The notes beneath the pieces were generated by a model. The model had not been told where the DNA came from, searched no databases, and was given only the letters and a program-made list of their open reading frames with translations. Positions 45,133 to 56,300 of a stretch of 64,000 nt of DNA are shown here, piece by piece (within the stretch, counting starts at the first letter, position 1; each line of letters starts with the position of its first letter). The translations under genes and the position numbers were made by a program. The stretch is from Scleropages formosus (Eukaryota > Chordata > Actinopteri > Osteoglossiformes > Osteoglossidae): NCBI RefSeq assembly GCF_900964775.1, contig NC_041806.1, positions 43,698,586 through 43,762,585 of the forward strand. Reading direction: 5' to 3'.

Positions 45133-45340
45133 GGGGTGTGGTGGCATGGTGGTGTGGTGGCGCGGTGGGTTGGACCGGGTCCTGCTCTCCAGTGGGTGTG
45201 GGGTTCGAGTCCTGCGGGGGGTGCCTTGCGATGGACTGGTGTCCCGTCCAGGATGTGTCCCCTCCCCCTCTGGCCTTATGCCCTGTGTTGCTGGGTAGGC
45301 TCCAGCTCCCCGCAACACCATATGGGACAAGTGGTTCAGA

Positions 45341-45412
<72 letters not shown>
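45133..45412 (+). mobile_element. SINE-A copy with long (TG)n tail
   Basis: The head is repeated (TGGTGGCATGG, TGGTGTGG, TGGTGGCGCGG) before a full SINE-A body, and the tail at about 45342-45410 holds over 30 TG units. Confidence 0.9.
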
Positions 45413-45413
<1 letters not shown>

Positions 45414-45935
45414 ATAATCATAACTGGCATGCTATGTCAATTAATTCACTAATGAAAATATGAGTGGCTTTTACTGAAGCGCTGTGAAGAGGAAAACCCC
45501 CTTATGAAATATCTCTAAAAAAATCCACAATTAAGTCATTAAAAAGAAAAAGGTCCAACACAAGACTTCAGATTGTGAACAGACTGATTTTTTTCCCTTT
45601 AATGTAATATTTCAGCATCTTTGAGTTCTCCAGCCTTGAACTGTATGACTTTCCCACATGATAATTTTCACTTGAAGTTCAGTTTTATAGCCGTCATTAC
45701 CCTCGAAGAACAGTCTGTTATTTTCAGATAACTAGAACCAGTGAAGTTAGAAGACAGATTGAAGGAAAGAGATGAGAGAAAGCAAATTATTTAGTGTGTA
45801 ATGGACCATTAACAGATTGAAATACTTTATTTTTGCAGTTGTAATTTTAAAAATATTTTATGAAAACTTCTACTGACTTGTCATGTATTAAATGGCCCTG
45901 GAACCCTTTTAAACTTTAGTGTTTTTGTTGCACAT

Positions 45936-45971
<36 letters not shown>

Positions 45972-46082
45972 GTTGTAGTGTCCACTTTGCACTGTTAATT
46001 TTGACTTACTTTGCAGAACTACTATGTACAGTACATATTGCCACATGAAAGGCTGATCAGTGTTGATGTGATTGTTATTAAT

Positions 46083-46165
46083 CTTACCTCAGTCTGAAGT
46101 GCTGCAGTAACCATAAAGTAAATCAAGTATCAAAGGGAGGCTCTTAAATATTCTATGGTCAGATA
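46083..46165 (-). promoter_or_regulatory. Promoter/first-exon cassette, paralogue of 34844
   Basis: CTGCAGCACTTCAGACTGAG and GTAAG (46083-46087). A partial cassette without a donor (AAGGTAAATGACAGAGC) lies at 46695-46760. Both sit downstream of gene 9 and far upstream of gene 8. Confidence 0.45.
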
Positions 46166-46295
46166 TATTTATATCAAAGGTGTTCATTATGCAGCGGATT
46201 TCAGGCTGCAGATTTAAATTAAACAGGCAGTAGGGTCTGTATTATGTGATCATGTTTAAGTTATCAAATACTTTGTGACTAAATATCATTTTCTT

Positions 46296-46489
46296 GGGGG
46301 TGCAGTGGCACAGTGGGTTGGACCACAGTCCTGCTTTCTGGTGGGTCTGGGGTTCGAGTCCCGCTTGGGGTGCCTTGCGACGGACTGGCGTCCCGTCCTG
46401 GGTGTGTCCCCTCCCCCTCCGGCCTTACACCCTGTGTTACCGGGTAGGCTCCGGTTCCCCGTGACCCCGTATGGGACAAGCGGTTCTGA

Positions 46490-46538
<49 letters not shown>
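46296..46538 (+). mobile_element. SINE-A copy, private to duplication copy 2
   Basis: Near-consensus copy with 12 bp target duplications TATCATTTTCTT (46284-46295, 46539-46550). Copy 1 has the empty site at about 35043. Confidence 0.93.
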
Positions 46539-46541
<3 letters not shown>

Positions 46542-47094
46542 CATTTTCTTCCCTCCAGAAATATATCATATACAAAGAAACTAAACAGCTAGTGTTTGTA
46601 GTTTTTCCAGGTGTCTCTGATTTATTGCATCTCTAAAAAATATGAATTTGCTGAACATTTTAAATGGCTCATCCATTCCCATTCCCATTCCTATTCTCCA
46701 GTAGCAAAGGGAAGCTCTGTCATTTACCTTTATGGTTTGACAAACCTGTTCCTGAATGAAATGGTTATTCTTGTATTGCAAAAGAACTATTCACTCTATT
46801 CTTCATTATCAATAATCACTGTAATGCAGTACTCCATTTACATTATGCAGTAATCCATAGCCTATTTACTATTTGAAAGTATATATTTACGTAGGTGTTG
46901 TCATTTTGCAAAGTAACATACAATGTCAGGTTTTGATTTTTACTTGGTTACAACACTGATCATCAAGTATACATATTTAAAAAAAAAAGTCATACGTGGC
47001 TTTCACGGTGTAGTTTTTTTAATGGGAATTGTCTTTTTTTGAAACTTTTTCAGAGATACAGATACAAAAAACTTGATGTGAAAATTACATATTT

Positions 47095-48114
47095 TTACAT
47101 GGTAAATTGCAATGTTCCTTGAAATTGATATATTTTCTTTAAAAAAAAATTAAGGGGCTTTCTAAACCAACTGAAAGAGAAAGCATAAATTACAGGATTT
47201 ATTGTTGAGTTGAAATAGGCAAGCCATATTAGCATCTCTGTAAAGATAGGAGATGCAATCACTACATCCAGACTAATCAAACTGCACAAAAACCAGGGAG
47301 CCCAACAAGCAAGATAAACACCAACAACAATTGCCAGTGTCCTTGTGGCTTTGTGTTCTGTCTTGTTCCTTGAGGGTTTATTCTTTTCTAAGTTCACATT
47401 TGCACACATTCTGCTTTGAATGGAACAGGCTTGTCTTCTTGCAATAACAAGAATTTTCAGATAGAGGACAATAATAACAAGGGCTGGGGTGAAGAATCCT
47501 AAAACAGATGATATGACACTTGACATTCTGCTTTGCAACGCAAAACAACTTCCCTCACAATGAGAACTGTTTCTGTAAATATCTTCAGCATTCCTGGTGC
47601 TCATTTCGAAAAGCATCATCCCGAACAAAATAAAAGCAGACAAACTCCAGAAGGTCAGGATCATGGTAACTGTGACACAATTTGTGACCCTAGTGTGGTA
47701 ATGGAGAGGCTGACAGACAGCATAGTATCGATCAATTGAAATTAATAAAAGGTTTAAAATGGATGCACAACACAGCATGACATCTGTGCTTGAGTGGATT
47801 CGACAGAACACATTTCCCAGATACCAGCAGGTCTCCAGTGAGCGAACCATGCTAGGTGGCATTACCATGGCTCCCAGAAGAAAGTCAGCTACAGCCAGAG
47901 AGAGGACAAGGAAGTTGGTGGGAGTGTGGAGCTGTTTCATTTGAGCTATAGTAATAATGACGAGAAGATTTCCAAATACTGTCATAATTATAACAGCCCC
48001 TAATAAGACATAGAGAGAAGCACGAACTGCAGTTGAATAAATATACTTAGGACATGATGTGTTTGAGGATTCAAAGCAGAAGTGTGTGTCACTGGTCTTG
48101 GATTGGTTGATCAT
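47095..48114 (-). CDS. Gene 9: TAAR, third clade (duplicate of gene 8)
   Basis: 339 aa from ATG 48114; acceptor TCTCTTAG, exon from 48143. Asp111 (3.32), DRY, HCEGSC, CWAPWF and NSTINPVIYAFSFSWF are intact. It keeps the eight C-terminal residues (QGTLQFTM) lost in gene 8. The 16 differences from gene 8 lie mainly in TM3 just after Asp111 (I to V, N to C, L to I), ECL2 (F to S, S to F, V to A), TM5 (V to G, I to T), and the TM6 end and TM7 (N to S, P to L, V to I, M to T, A to T), that is, around the ligand pocket. Only about seven synonymous changes are seen. Confidence 0.92.
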   Translation of the reverse strand: MINQSKTSDTHFCFESSNTSCPKYIYSTAVRASLYVLLGAVIIMTVFGNLLVIITIAQMKQLHTPTNFLVLSLAVADFLLGAMVMPPSMVRSLETCWYLGNVFCRIHSSTDVMLCCASILNLLLISIDRYYAVCQPLHYHTRVTNCVTVTMILTFWSLSAFILFGMMLFEMSTRNAEDIYRNSSHCEGSCFALQSRMSSVISSVLGFFTPALVIIVLYLKILVIARRQACSIQSRMCANVNLEKNKPSRNKTEHKATRTLAIVVGVYLACWAPWFLCSLISLDVVIASPIFTEMLIWLAYFNSTINPVIYAFSFSWFRKPLNFFLKKIYQFQGTLQFTM

Positions 48115-48656
48115 ATCTTTCACAAAATTAGAAACTGATAAACCTAAGAGAGGAAATGAAAATCTGTTATCAAAGAGAATGTCTTACTGTCAGATCTGTT
48201 GATTTTAATAGCATTCTTCTGTTCCGGTGTTGACTGAAAAGTGCTCTGAGAAAACATTAGTTTGATGTTAGAAAAAAATTAGTTGAGTCAGAAAAGCATT
48301 ACTAACTTCTAGCTGTGGTTCTTTTTTTAACACTACTAACTCCTACCTGTTGTTTTTTTTTTTATTTTGTTTTTTTATAATTGCAAGCTGATGTCAATAT
48401 GAACAGCAAAGAATCTGAGTAGAATGTGTTTTCTTTTAGTTTTCTTTTTCTTTCAATTAATTAGTCACAGTTGGAGTTAAACAATTTGTACATCATTTTA
48501 ACTAAGAAAAAATAGGGATTTGTTAAATTTCCCCATAGTACAAATTAACGAATTAAGGTTGTTTTCTATTATATTCTGTGGCACTGAGCCTCCACATATG
48601 TTAGTTGCTCTCTTAAAAAGCCTGTTTGTCTTCAGTTTAATTTTATTTTTATGAAC

Positions 48657-48842
48657 CTTACCTTACTCTTTAATCTTGCAGGAGTATCTTGTAGCAAAGG
48701 GAAATTGTTATATATATTTATAATCCCAAAAAAATATTACCCATAATACCCTGTGTCACCCTCTTGAGCTATACATTTCCCCATATGTTTAATTAAACCC
48801 ATCAAGCAACAAATTGTTCCCTTGACTAAAGCAAGGTTTTTT
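48657..48842 (-). promoter_or_regulatory. Promoter/first-exon cassette of gene 9
   Basis: Paralogue of 37162-37345: TTTAATTAA (about 48787), TATA (48708-48714) and GTAAG donor (48657-48661) at the same 53 bp spacing. Confidence 0.65.
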
Positions 48843-49376
48843 TTTTTCAGGAAATCTTTCTTTACATCACACAGTCCTGCAGAATCTGCAGAATAGCTTC
48901 TTGCTCCATCTCTTGTTGTCTAGCCACTTCTTGGGAAGTTTCTCTTCATGTTTAGTCACAGAGTATTACTGAAAATGTTTGTAAAAGCTCCACACTTGGG
49001 TTCACTTTATACATGTGGTCTTGACACTATTAATTTAGCTAATATACATTTACACCAATTCTAAGTAATAAATACACCTCAACAGCAAATTACAATTTGT
49101 GGTTGGCCTTACTGTCATTGAAATGCAGTTATTCTTGCTTAGTTGGCTCTGTCACAGTTCTCCGAGTTTTAAACAGTAAATACTCCTTCGTTCTTTCATG
49201 CCATTTTCTTTTTTTTTAACATTCTGCTGTGGTGAATTGTGCTTCTGCGAGTACTGCTTTGCCGAAAAATTCCGTGGCAATATCAAATTTTTGTATAGAA
49301 ACAAACACTGATAAGCATAATTCTGTAGATCAACCACTGGACATTTTTTTTTTCTCTTATACATTTCTTTTAATCA

Positions 49377-49403
49377 ATCTCATCTCATCTCATCTTCTGT
49401 CCT
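49377..49403 (-). mobile_element. Remnant 3' end of the RTE-like LINE
   Basis: TCTCATCTCATCTCATCTTC then TGTCCTGC is the 3' tip of the LINE at 42907. The sequence on either side (49308-49376 and 49410-49490) is itself repeated, suggesting the insertion carried an unusually long flanking duplication or was partly lost by recombination. Confidence 0.55.
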
Positions 49404-49487
49404 GCTTGTCCTAAACACTGATAAGCATAATTCTGTAAAAGAACCTCTGGTCATTTCTTTTTTTCTCTTATATATTTGTTTTAAACA

Positions 49488-49500
49488 ATGCAAACACACA

Positions 49501-49531
<31 letters not shown>

Positions 49532-49723
49532 CTTCTGAAACGGCTTGTCCCATATGGGGTTGCAGGGAGCCAGAGCCTAATCTGGCAACACAGGGCAAAA
49601 GGCCGGAGGGGGAGGGGACACACCCAGGACGGGATGTCAGTCTATCTCAAGGCACTCCAAGTGATACTCAAACCCCAGTCCCACCGGAGAGCAGGACCTG
49701 GTCCAACCCACTGCGCCACCCTT
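49488..49723 (-). mobile_element. SINE-A copy
   Basis: Reverse, moderately diverged copy with interrupted (CA) tail. It is present only in duplication copy 2. Confidence 0.85.
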
Positions 49724-49828
49724 ATAATGTAAATAATATTTCACAAAATATTCTGATGTAGGTTGTCAATTCACAGCATTGTAACTAGTTAAGTAACGCC
49801 TTTGTATCATTAGAGACCTGTGAAATTC

Positions 49829-49880
49829 ACCTCAGTCAGATGTGCTGCAGAAGGTTCCAGTAAGAAAAAATTTGTGGGGA
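49829..49880 (-). promoter_or_regulatory. Promoter/first-exon cassette, decayed copy
   Basis: Paralogue of 43689: CTGCAGCACATCTGACTGAG followed by GTGAATT; no TATA box. Confidence 0.45.
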
Positions 49881-49982
49881 AAAGATATTTTTTATATTCA
49901 TACTTGAAGATGGAATATTTCAACTCCATTTTTTCACCACAGTTATGTTCTTTAAATAGTCTCTTAAGGGTCACATAGACTT

Positions 49983-52900
49983 TGCCATGGCAGTTGTCTG
50001 AAGGAAGATGGTGGACACAATATGCAGAGTTCCAGACTTTTTTTAGAGGGGAAATCCAGAAATCGTAGTCGTTGTAAGGGGGGTGCGGTGGCGCGGTGGC
50101 GCAGTGGGTTGGACCGGGTCCTCCTCGCTGGTGGGCCTGGGGTTTGAGTCCTGCTTGGGGGTGCCTTGCGGCGGACTGGCGTCCCGTCCTGGGTGTGTCC
50201 CCTTCCCCCCTCTGGCCTTACGCCCTGAGTTGCCGGGTAGGCTCCGGTTCCCCGCGATCCTGTATGGGACAAGCGGTTCAGAAAGTGTGTGTGTGTGGTC
50301 GTTATACGGGCCAGGTCAGTCGAGGTGCAAACGGGGTTCCAGGACAATCCGAGATCAAGGTCGAAGGACAAGCGGTGGTCAAACACAGGAAGCAAGGCAA
50401 CGGGGTTCGAGGGTACAACGAAAGGACAGGAACAAGGAAGGGAGATCATGGGAAATGTAAATAGTTGAGCGTGAGCTACAGCGAGAATGTCTGCTGAACT
50501 AGGTTCCGCGTTGGGCGATGTTCGTCTGCGCCCTTTTGTGTCTCTCCCTGGGCTTAGTGTCAGGTGCTCCTCATTGAGACGATGGCATGGGCGTGGCACT
50601 CCCCCCCGGTCTGCGAGGGCCCGGTAGGCGGCCCCGGGTCCAAGGTGTGGGGCGATCAGGGTGGTTCCTATGGAAATCAGAGATCGGATCAGGGATGTCT
50701 TTTGCAGCCACCCAGCATTGTTCTTCTGTCCCGTAACCTTCCCAATCGACAAGATACTGAAGGTGTGCCACCCCTGCACCGGGAGTCTAGCAAGGCTCTC
50801 ACTGCATAAGCAGGTGCACCTCCGTCCTGTAACGGGAGTGGGTCAGGTGAGGCAGGTGTGGGCTGGAGCAAAAAGGTGGCACCTGGCTTAAGGAAGGAGA
50901 CGTGGAAGGTCGGGTGAACACGTAAGTGCAAAGTGAACTGAAGGCGATAAGATACGGGGGTCACTTTACGGAGGATCTTAAAAGGACAAAGGAATTTGGG
51001 GCTTAACTTCTTTGACATATAGGGACCATGGATACCCTGGGTGGACAACCATACCCGTTGGCCCGGTACAAAGGAGAGGTGTCTCCGATGGTGATCTTCT
51101 TGCTGTTTTACCTGGGCTTGACAGCGAAGAAGGTACTCCTTGACAGCTTGCCACACCTTTCCGCTATTAATGGTACCACACATCCACAGCGGGAAACTCA
51201 CTTGACCGGGGGTGCCACTGGAACAAGGGCGGCTGGTATCCTAAAACACACTGGAAAGGGGAAAATCCTGTGGAGATATGAGTCAAAGTGTTGTGCGCAT
51301 ATTCAGCCCATGGGAGATACCTGACCCAGTGATGGGGATTTCCCATACAGTTACTGCATAAGAAGCATCCTACGTCTTGTTGTAACCCCTCTACCTGTCC
51401 GTTCGCCTTAGGATGGAAAGCGGAAGTTAAGCTTACAGTCACCCCCAATTTCTTCCAAAAGGCCTTCCAGAGACAGGAGGTGAATTGGGGCCCGCGCTCA
51501 GACACAATATCCTTGGGTATCCCAAAAAGGCGGAAGACATGTTGAAACAATAGTTCAGCAGTTTCCAGGGCGGTCAGGAGTTTTGGGAGAGGTATCAAAC
51601 GACAACCCTTAGAGAATCTGTCTAGGAACGGTCATAATGGTGGTCTTACCTTCCGAAGCCAGGATATCTACCACAAAATCAATGGCGATGTGTGACCAAG
51701 GGCGGTTTGGAACTGGCAAGGGCACCAGTAATCCGGTGGGTTTCTGGCAGGAGGGCTTGGTCTGAGCGCAAGTCTGGCAGGCCTGGACATAATCTCGGAC
51801 GTCATCAGGGATGGAAGGCCACCAGAATTGTTTTTGCAGCAGTGCCAGTGTCTTACCGTACCCCGGGTGTCCTACCTCGGGGTGGTCACGTGCCCACTGA
51901 AGGAGGGCGGTTCTCATCCCTGGGGGCACATAATGCCTTTCTAAGGGCTTGCCTGGAGGTTCAGGTTCGGAGGTCTGCGCTTGGACTATTGCGCAGGGCA
52001 GAACAGCCGGAAATGGCCAGGGTTCCCACAATAGAGGCACAGGCGTTCCTGGATCCGGCGTTGGCGTTCGACAGGGTTCAAGCGGCCAGGCCCCAGCTGC
52101 ATGGATTCAGGCTCCTCTCGTGGGGGCCCCTTGTGCTCCTGGGAGGGCTTTGCCCACGGCTCCAGGTCCCAAGCAAGGTTGTCCAGTGTGACGGCCGTCT
52201 CGATAAAGGTGTCTAAGGTCCAATTCTCCCCCCAGAATATCATCTCCCTCCAGAGATGAGTGTTCAGACCTCTCGTAAAACACAGTAATAGTGCGTTGTC
52301 TCCCCAGCCACTGCGTGCTGCCAGGGTCCGGAATTCGTTGACGTAATCAACCACTGGTCGATCACCTTGACGGAGGTCCAGAATGCATTCCCCTGCATTC
52401 TGGTCCTGGAGTGGAAGCCCGAACACCGCCGTGAATTGTGTCTTAAACTCTTTGTACGTCTCCTGTGATCGGCAATCCCACACCGCTGTGGCCGAATCAA
52501 GCGCCCACCCTGTGAGAAGGGAGATGAGGTACGCTGCATCACACTGCATCAAGAAGCCCGTGCAATGAGAACGAGTGCCATCATACCTAGCAGGAGCTGC
52601 AAGGCAGAGCGATTGCTCGCAGGGGCATCGCCAGGGGTGGGGCGTTGAGTACTGCCAGTCCCCCCGGTGTCAGCATCCCCTGATCTTGCAAGGAAGTCAC
52701 CAGCTCCGTAAATGTGGCTCCAAATTACCTAGGCGCGCTCCCTGCATGGCGAGTGCTCGCTGGAAGTGGTCCTGCTCCGCTGTGTCCAACGGGGAGGCGG
52801 AACCTTCTGCCATAGCATTTGTCTGAAGGAAGATGGCAGACACAATATGCAAAGCTCCCGACTTTTATTAGAGGGGAAATCCAGAAATCGTAGTCGCTGT

Positions 52901-53096
52901 ACGGGGCAAGTCAGTCGAGGTGCAAACGAGGTTCCAGGACAATCCGAGATCAAGGTAAGTAGCTTAGAGCAAGCTAGAGAGGGAAGGTTTGCTGAACTAG
53001 GTTCCGCATTGGGCGTTGTTCATCTGCACCCTTTTATGCCTCTCCCTGGGCTGAGTGTCAGGTGCTCCTCGCTGAGACGATGGCGTGGGCGTGGCA
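49983..53096 (-). mobile_element. Gypsy-2: chromoviral Ty3/Gypsy element, broken
   Basis: LTRs at 49983-50598 (enlarged by a nested SINE-A) and 52808-53096; in element sense they begin TGCCACGCCC, like Gypsy-3. Flanks GACTT and CACTT look like an aged 5 bp target duplication. Gag, integrase and chromodomain remnants are recognisable on the minus strand; the element is clearly shortened and broken, with several breaks. The LTR differences and nested SINE make it the oldest of the three. Confidence 0.88.
50077..50297 (+). mobile_element. SINE-A nested in the Gypsy-2 LTR
   Basis: Full-length copy with about 9 bp duplications (GTCGTTGTA before, GTCGTTATA after); the other LTR at about 52890 reads through the site. 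Confidence 0.9.
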
Positions 53097-53136
53097 CACT
53101 TCAAATAGTAATTCCATTTGAGTTTTCATAAATTTT

Positions 53137-53295
53137 ACTTTAGTCTGAAGTTCCCCAGTGTTTGGTAGAACATTTGATTTTGTATATACCCTTTTGGTAA
53201 AACTTGTTACCCACCTTGCACTACCCCCTTGAGCCTTTTACCCGTATTTGTTTAATTAATCTTCAAAAATCCATCTACTCCCTTGACTAAAAACC
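53137..53295 (-). promoter_or_regulatory. Promoter/first-exon cassette
   Basis: TTTAGTCAAGGG (about 53279-53290), TTAATTAA (about 53253), GGCTCAAGGGGGTAGTGCAA, TATATAC (about 53182-53188), CTTCAGACTAAA|GTAAAA (donor GT 53137-53138), 50 bp from TATA. It lies between Gypsy-2 and Gypsy-3, has no counterpart in copy 1, and the nearest gene downstream is gene 9, 5 kb away. Confidence 0.55.
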
Positions 53296-53395
53296 CTCCA
53301 GAACTTTTCGTATTACTTTATTAGAAACTATCTCCAAAGCGACACGCAGTGATTAAAAATTAGTATTTAGCTGACACCTATTTTTCTAAGGTGAC

Positions 53396-56300
53396 TGCCA
53401 CGCCCACACCTTCGGACCAACACGGAACACCTGTGACCCAACGCAGACCGCAGCATAAAAGGCTGCGTCGGACAACCAGCTGATGCGGAACCTTGATCTG
53501 CCTCCTCATTAGCGACCTTCTCCAGCCATTTCCTGTTCCTGAACGCCTTCCCCGAACCCGTCCCTTGTTCCCCCGATCTACTGCCTCCTTCGGATTATTG
53601 ACCTCTTGCCTGCACACTGACCTCGCCTTTTGGATCCTCCCTGTTACGACGTTCGCACCTCGAAGACCCTTTGCCCGTCCTCTGACCTCCTCTCTTGGAT
53701 TTCCCCGAAGACACCACGATTACCGCTCTGCACTTGGGTCCGCCGCTTCCCTCTGACGCGACCATGACAGAAGGTTCCGCCTGTTATACGGATCCAGCGG
53801 AGCTGAACCATCTCCAAGCGGAGTTGGACTCGCGTGAAGCACGCTTGGCAGGTATGGAACAGACGCTGCAGAACCTCATCGCCTCTTACAAGCAGGTGGT
53901 AAGCGTGCTGAATACGTCGCGTGCGCCCACACAACCCATTGAGAAACGCGCAGCCGGTCCTGCAGTGCCTGACTTGTCGAACGCCACTCCTTCTCCTTCA
54001 CGCGGTTTCCACTTGTCTCCCCCGACCCGCTTTGACAGGACCCCAGCACAATGTGAAGGCTTCTTGCTTCTATGTGAGCTCGTTTTTTCCAGTATGCCCC
54101 CAGTTTACAGCACAGAACAAAGCCGGATCGCCTACGTTCTCTCTCTGCTCACGGGCAAAGCACTTGAGTGGGCGACAGCGGTCTGGACAAATGGCCTCCC
54201 CAGCACTTATGCGCAGTTCAAGAGCCGCTTCCTCGCCGTTTTCGGACTGGTTCAACCGGAGGAACAGCTAAGTGAAAGATTCCTGAATCTACAGCAAGGT
54301 AACCGACCCGTGGCAGATTACGCCCTAGAATTTCGTGTTCTCGCAGCACGCAGCGATTGGGGAGAGAAAGCCTTATTGGCTAGTTTTCGCCGTGGTCTAA
54401 ACCCACTCATCCGTGGTGAAATGGTGTTCCGAGGAGAAAGATGGACCCTTGATCGGTTCATAGAAACCGCGGTAACCTTAGATAATCAGATCAGAACCCA
54501 GGGACCAGCCTCAGAACCGGCTACAGAAAGATGCGGTCCCAAACAGGAGGAAGCAAAGCCGATGCAGCTGGGGCTGGGGCGCCTGCCCCTCCCCGAACGA
54601 CAGCGAAGACTACAAAATCGCCTCTGTCTTTACTGTGGTGACCCTAGTCACTTCCGTCTCCAGTGCCCGGTCCGCCCTGAGATCAAGGTGAGTGGCACCC
54701 TCTGTTGTAACCACCTCGCGGTACCTGTAATGTTATCCTGGGGAGCAGGACAGGTACAGACGCAAGCACTGGTGGATTCGGGAGCAGCAGGGTGCTTCAT
54801 GGACATTGGGTTTGCTCGGTTTCATAGCATTCCCTCCAAACCCATTGGGGGGCGTCTTAAAGTGACCGCCCTAGATGACCAGCCCCTCGGTAAGGGTTTT
54901 GTGGACCACCAGACAGCCCCTGTAACTGTGAGAGTAGGTGTATGTCACCAGGAAATGTTGAGTTTTTATTTGATTTCGTCTCCGGAGTTGCCCCTGATTC
55001 TCGGGTTCCCTTGGCTCTCCAAGCATGACCCAGTGTTTCAGTGGAGTACTGCGGAGTTGGTGGCTTGGGGACCCCAATGTGAGAGAACCTGCTTGCAGCT
55101 ACCCTGTCGAGCTACGTCTATAGAAGGCTCAGAATCGGCACTGCAGGTGCCAGTTCCTCCCGAGTATCAGGATCTAGCGGAGGTTTTTAGCAAGAAACGC
55201 GCATCCGAGCTCCCACCGCATCGCCCGTGGGACTGTGCAATCGATCTCTTGCCGGGTACCACGCCTCCGCGTAGTCGCATTTACCCGTTGTCCAGACCCG
55301 AACAATCCGCCCTCCAGACTTATATCACCGAAGCCTTAAAGACAGGAATTATTCGACCATCCATGTCCCCCGCGTCTGCCGGGTTTTTTTTCATCGAGAA
55401 AAAGGATGGGGGGTTACGTCCCTGTATTGACTATCGGGGGTTGAATAATATTTGTGTGAAATATCCACATCCTCTGCCCTTGATCTCAGCCGCGCTTGAG
55501 AACATTCAGCAGGCGCAATGGTTCACAAAGCTAGACCTGAGAAGTGCGTACAATCTAGTCCATATCCGGCAGGGTGATGAATGGAAGACTGCTTTCAGTA
55601 CCACCCTGGGTCATTACGAATACCGGGTTATGCCTTTTGGGCTTGCGAACGCACCCAGTGTATTCCAGGCGTTTGTGAATCATGTGCTCGGGGACATGAT
55701 CCACAAAGGTGTCCTGGTATATCTTGACGATATCCTGATTTATTCTGATACGTTGGCCAAGCATGTATTGACTGTCCGACAGGTGCTCCAGAGACTGTTG
55801 CAGAACAGATTATATGTGAAGTTGGAGAAATGTGAATTCCACAAGCAGAAGGTCTCCTTCTTGGGGTTCATACTTACCCGAGACGGCATTGCTATGGATC
55901 CGGGTAAGGTCCAGACCATCCAGCAATGGCCTCGCCCAACCACCACTAAGGCTCTCCAGCGATTTTTGGGGTTCTCCAATTTTTACCGCCGATTCATCAG
56001 GAACTTCAGCACGATCGTCGCACCATTGACAGCACTTACAGCGAGTAAAACCCCTCGTCTCCCGTGGAACCCAGAAGCCCAACGAGCCTTCGAGAACCTC
56101 AAATCCAAGTTCTCTACAGCCCCCATTCTGCATCAACCCGACCCTGAGTTGCCATTCGTGGTGGAGGTTGACGCCTCTGAGTCAGGGGTAGGCGCTGTCC
56201 TTTCTCAGAGGCAAGGTAAGCCCGTGAAATTATACCCTTGCGCATTCTTTTCCAGGAAACTGTCTGAGGCTGAACGAAATTACGACATAGGAAATAGAGA

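Noticed and set aside
45133-45452. Open frames such as GLGFESR and [10 protein letters not shown], which recur over the window
   Set aside because: They are translations of SINE-A in various frames; no conserved reading frame or start is involved.
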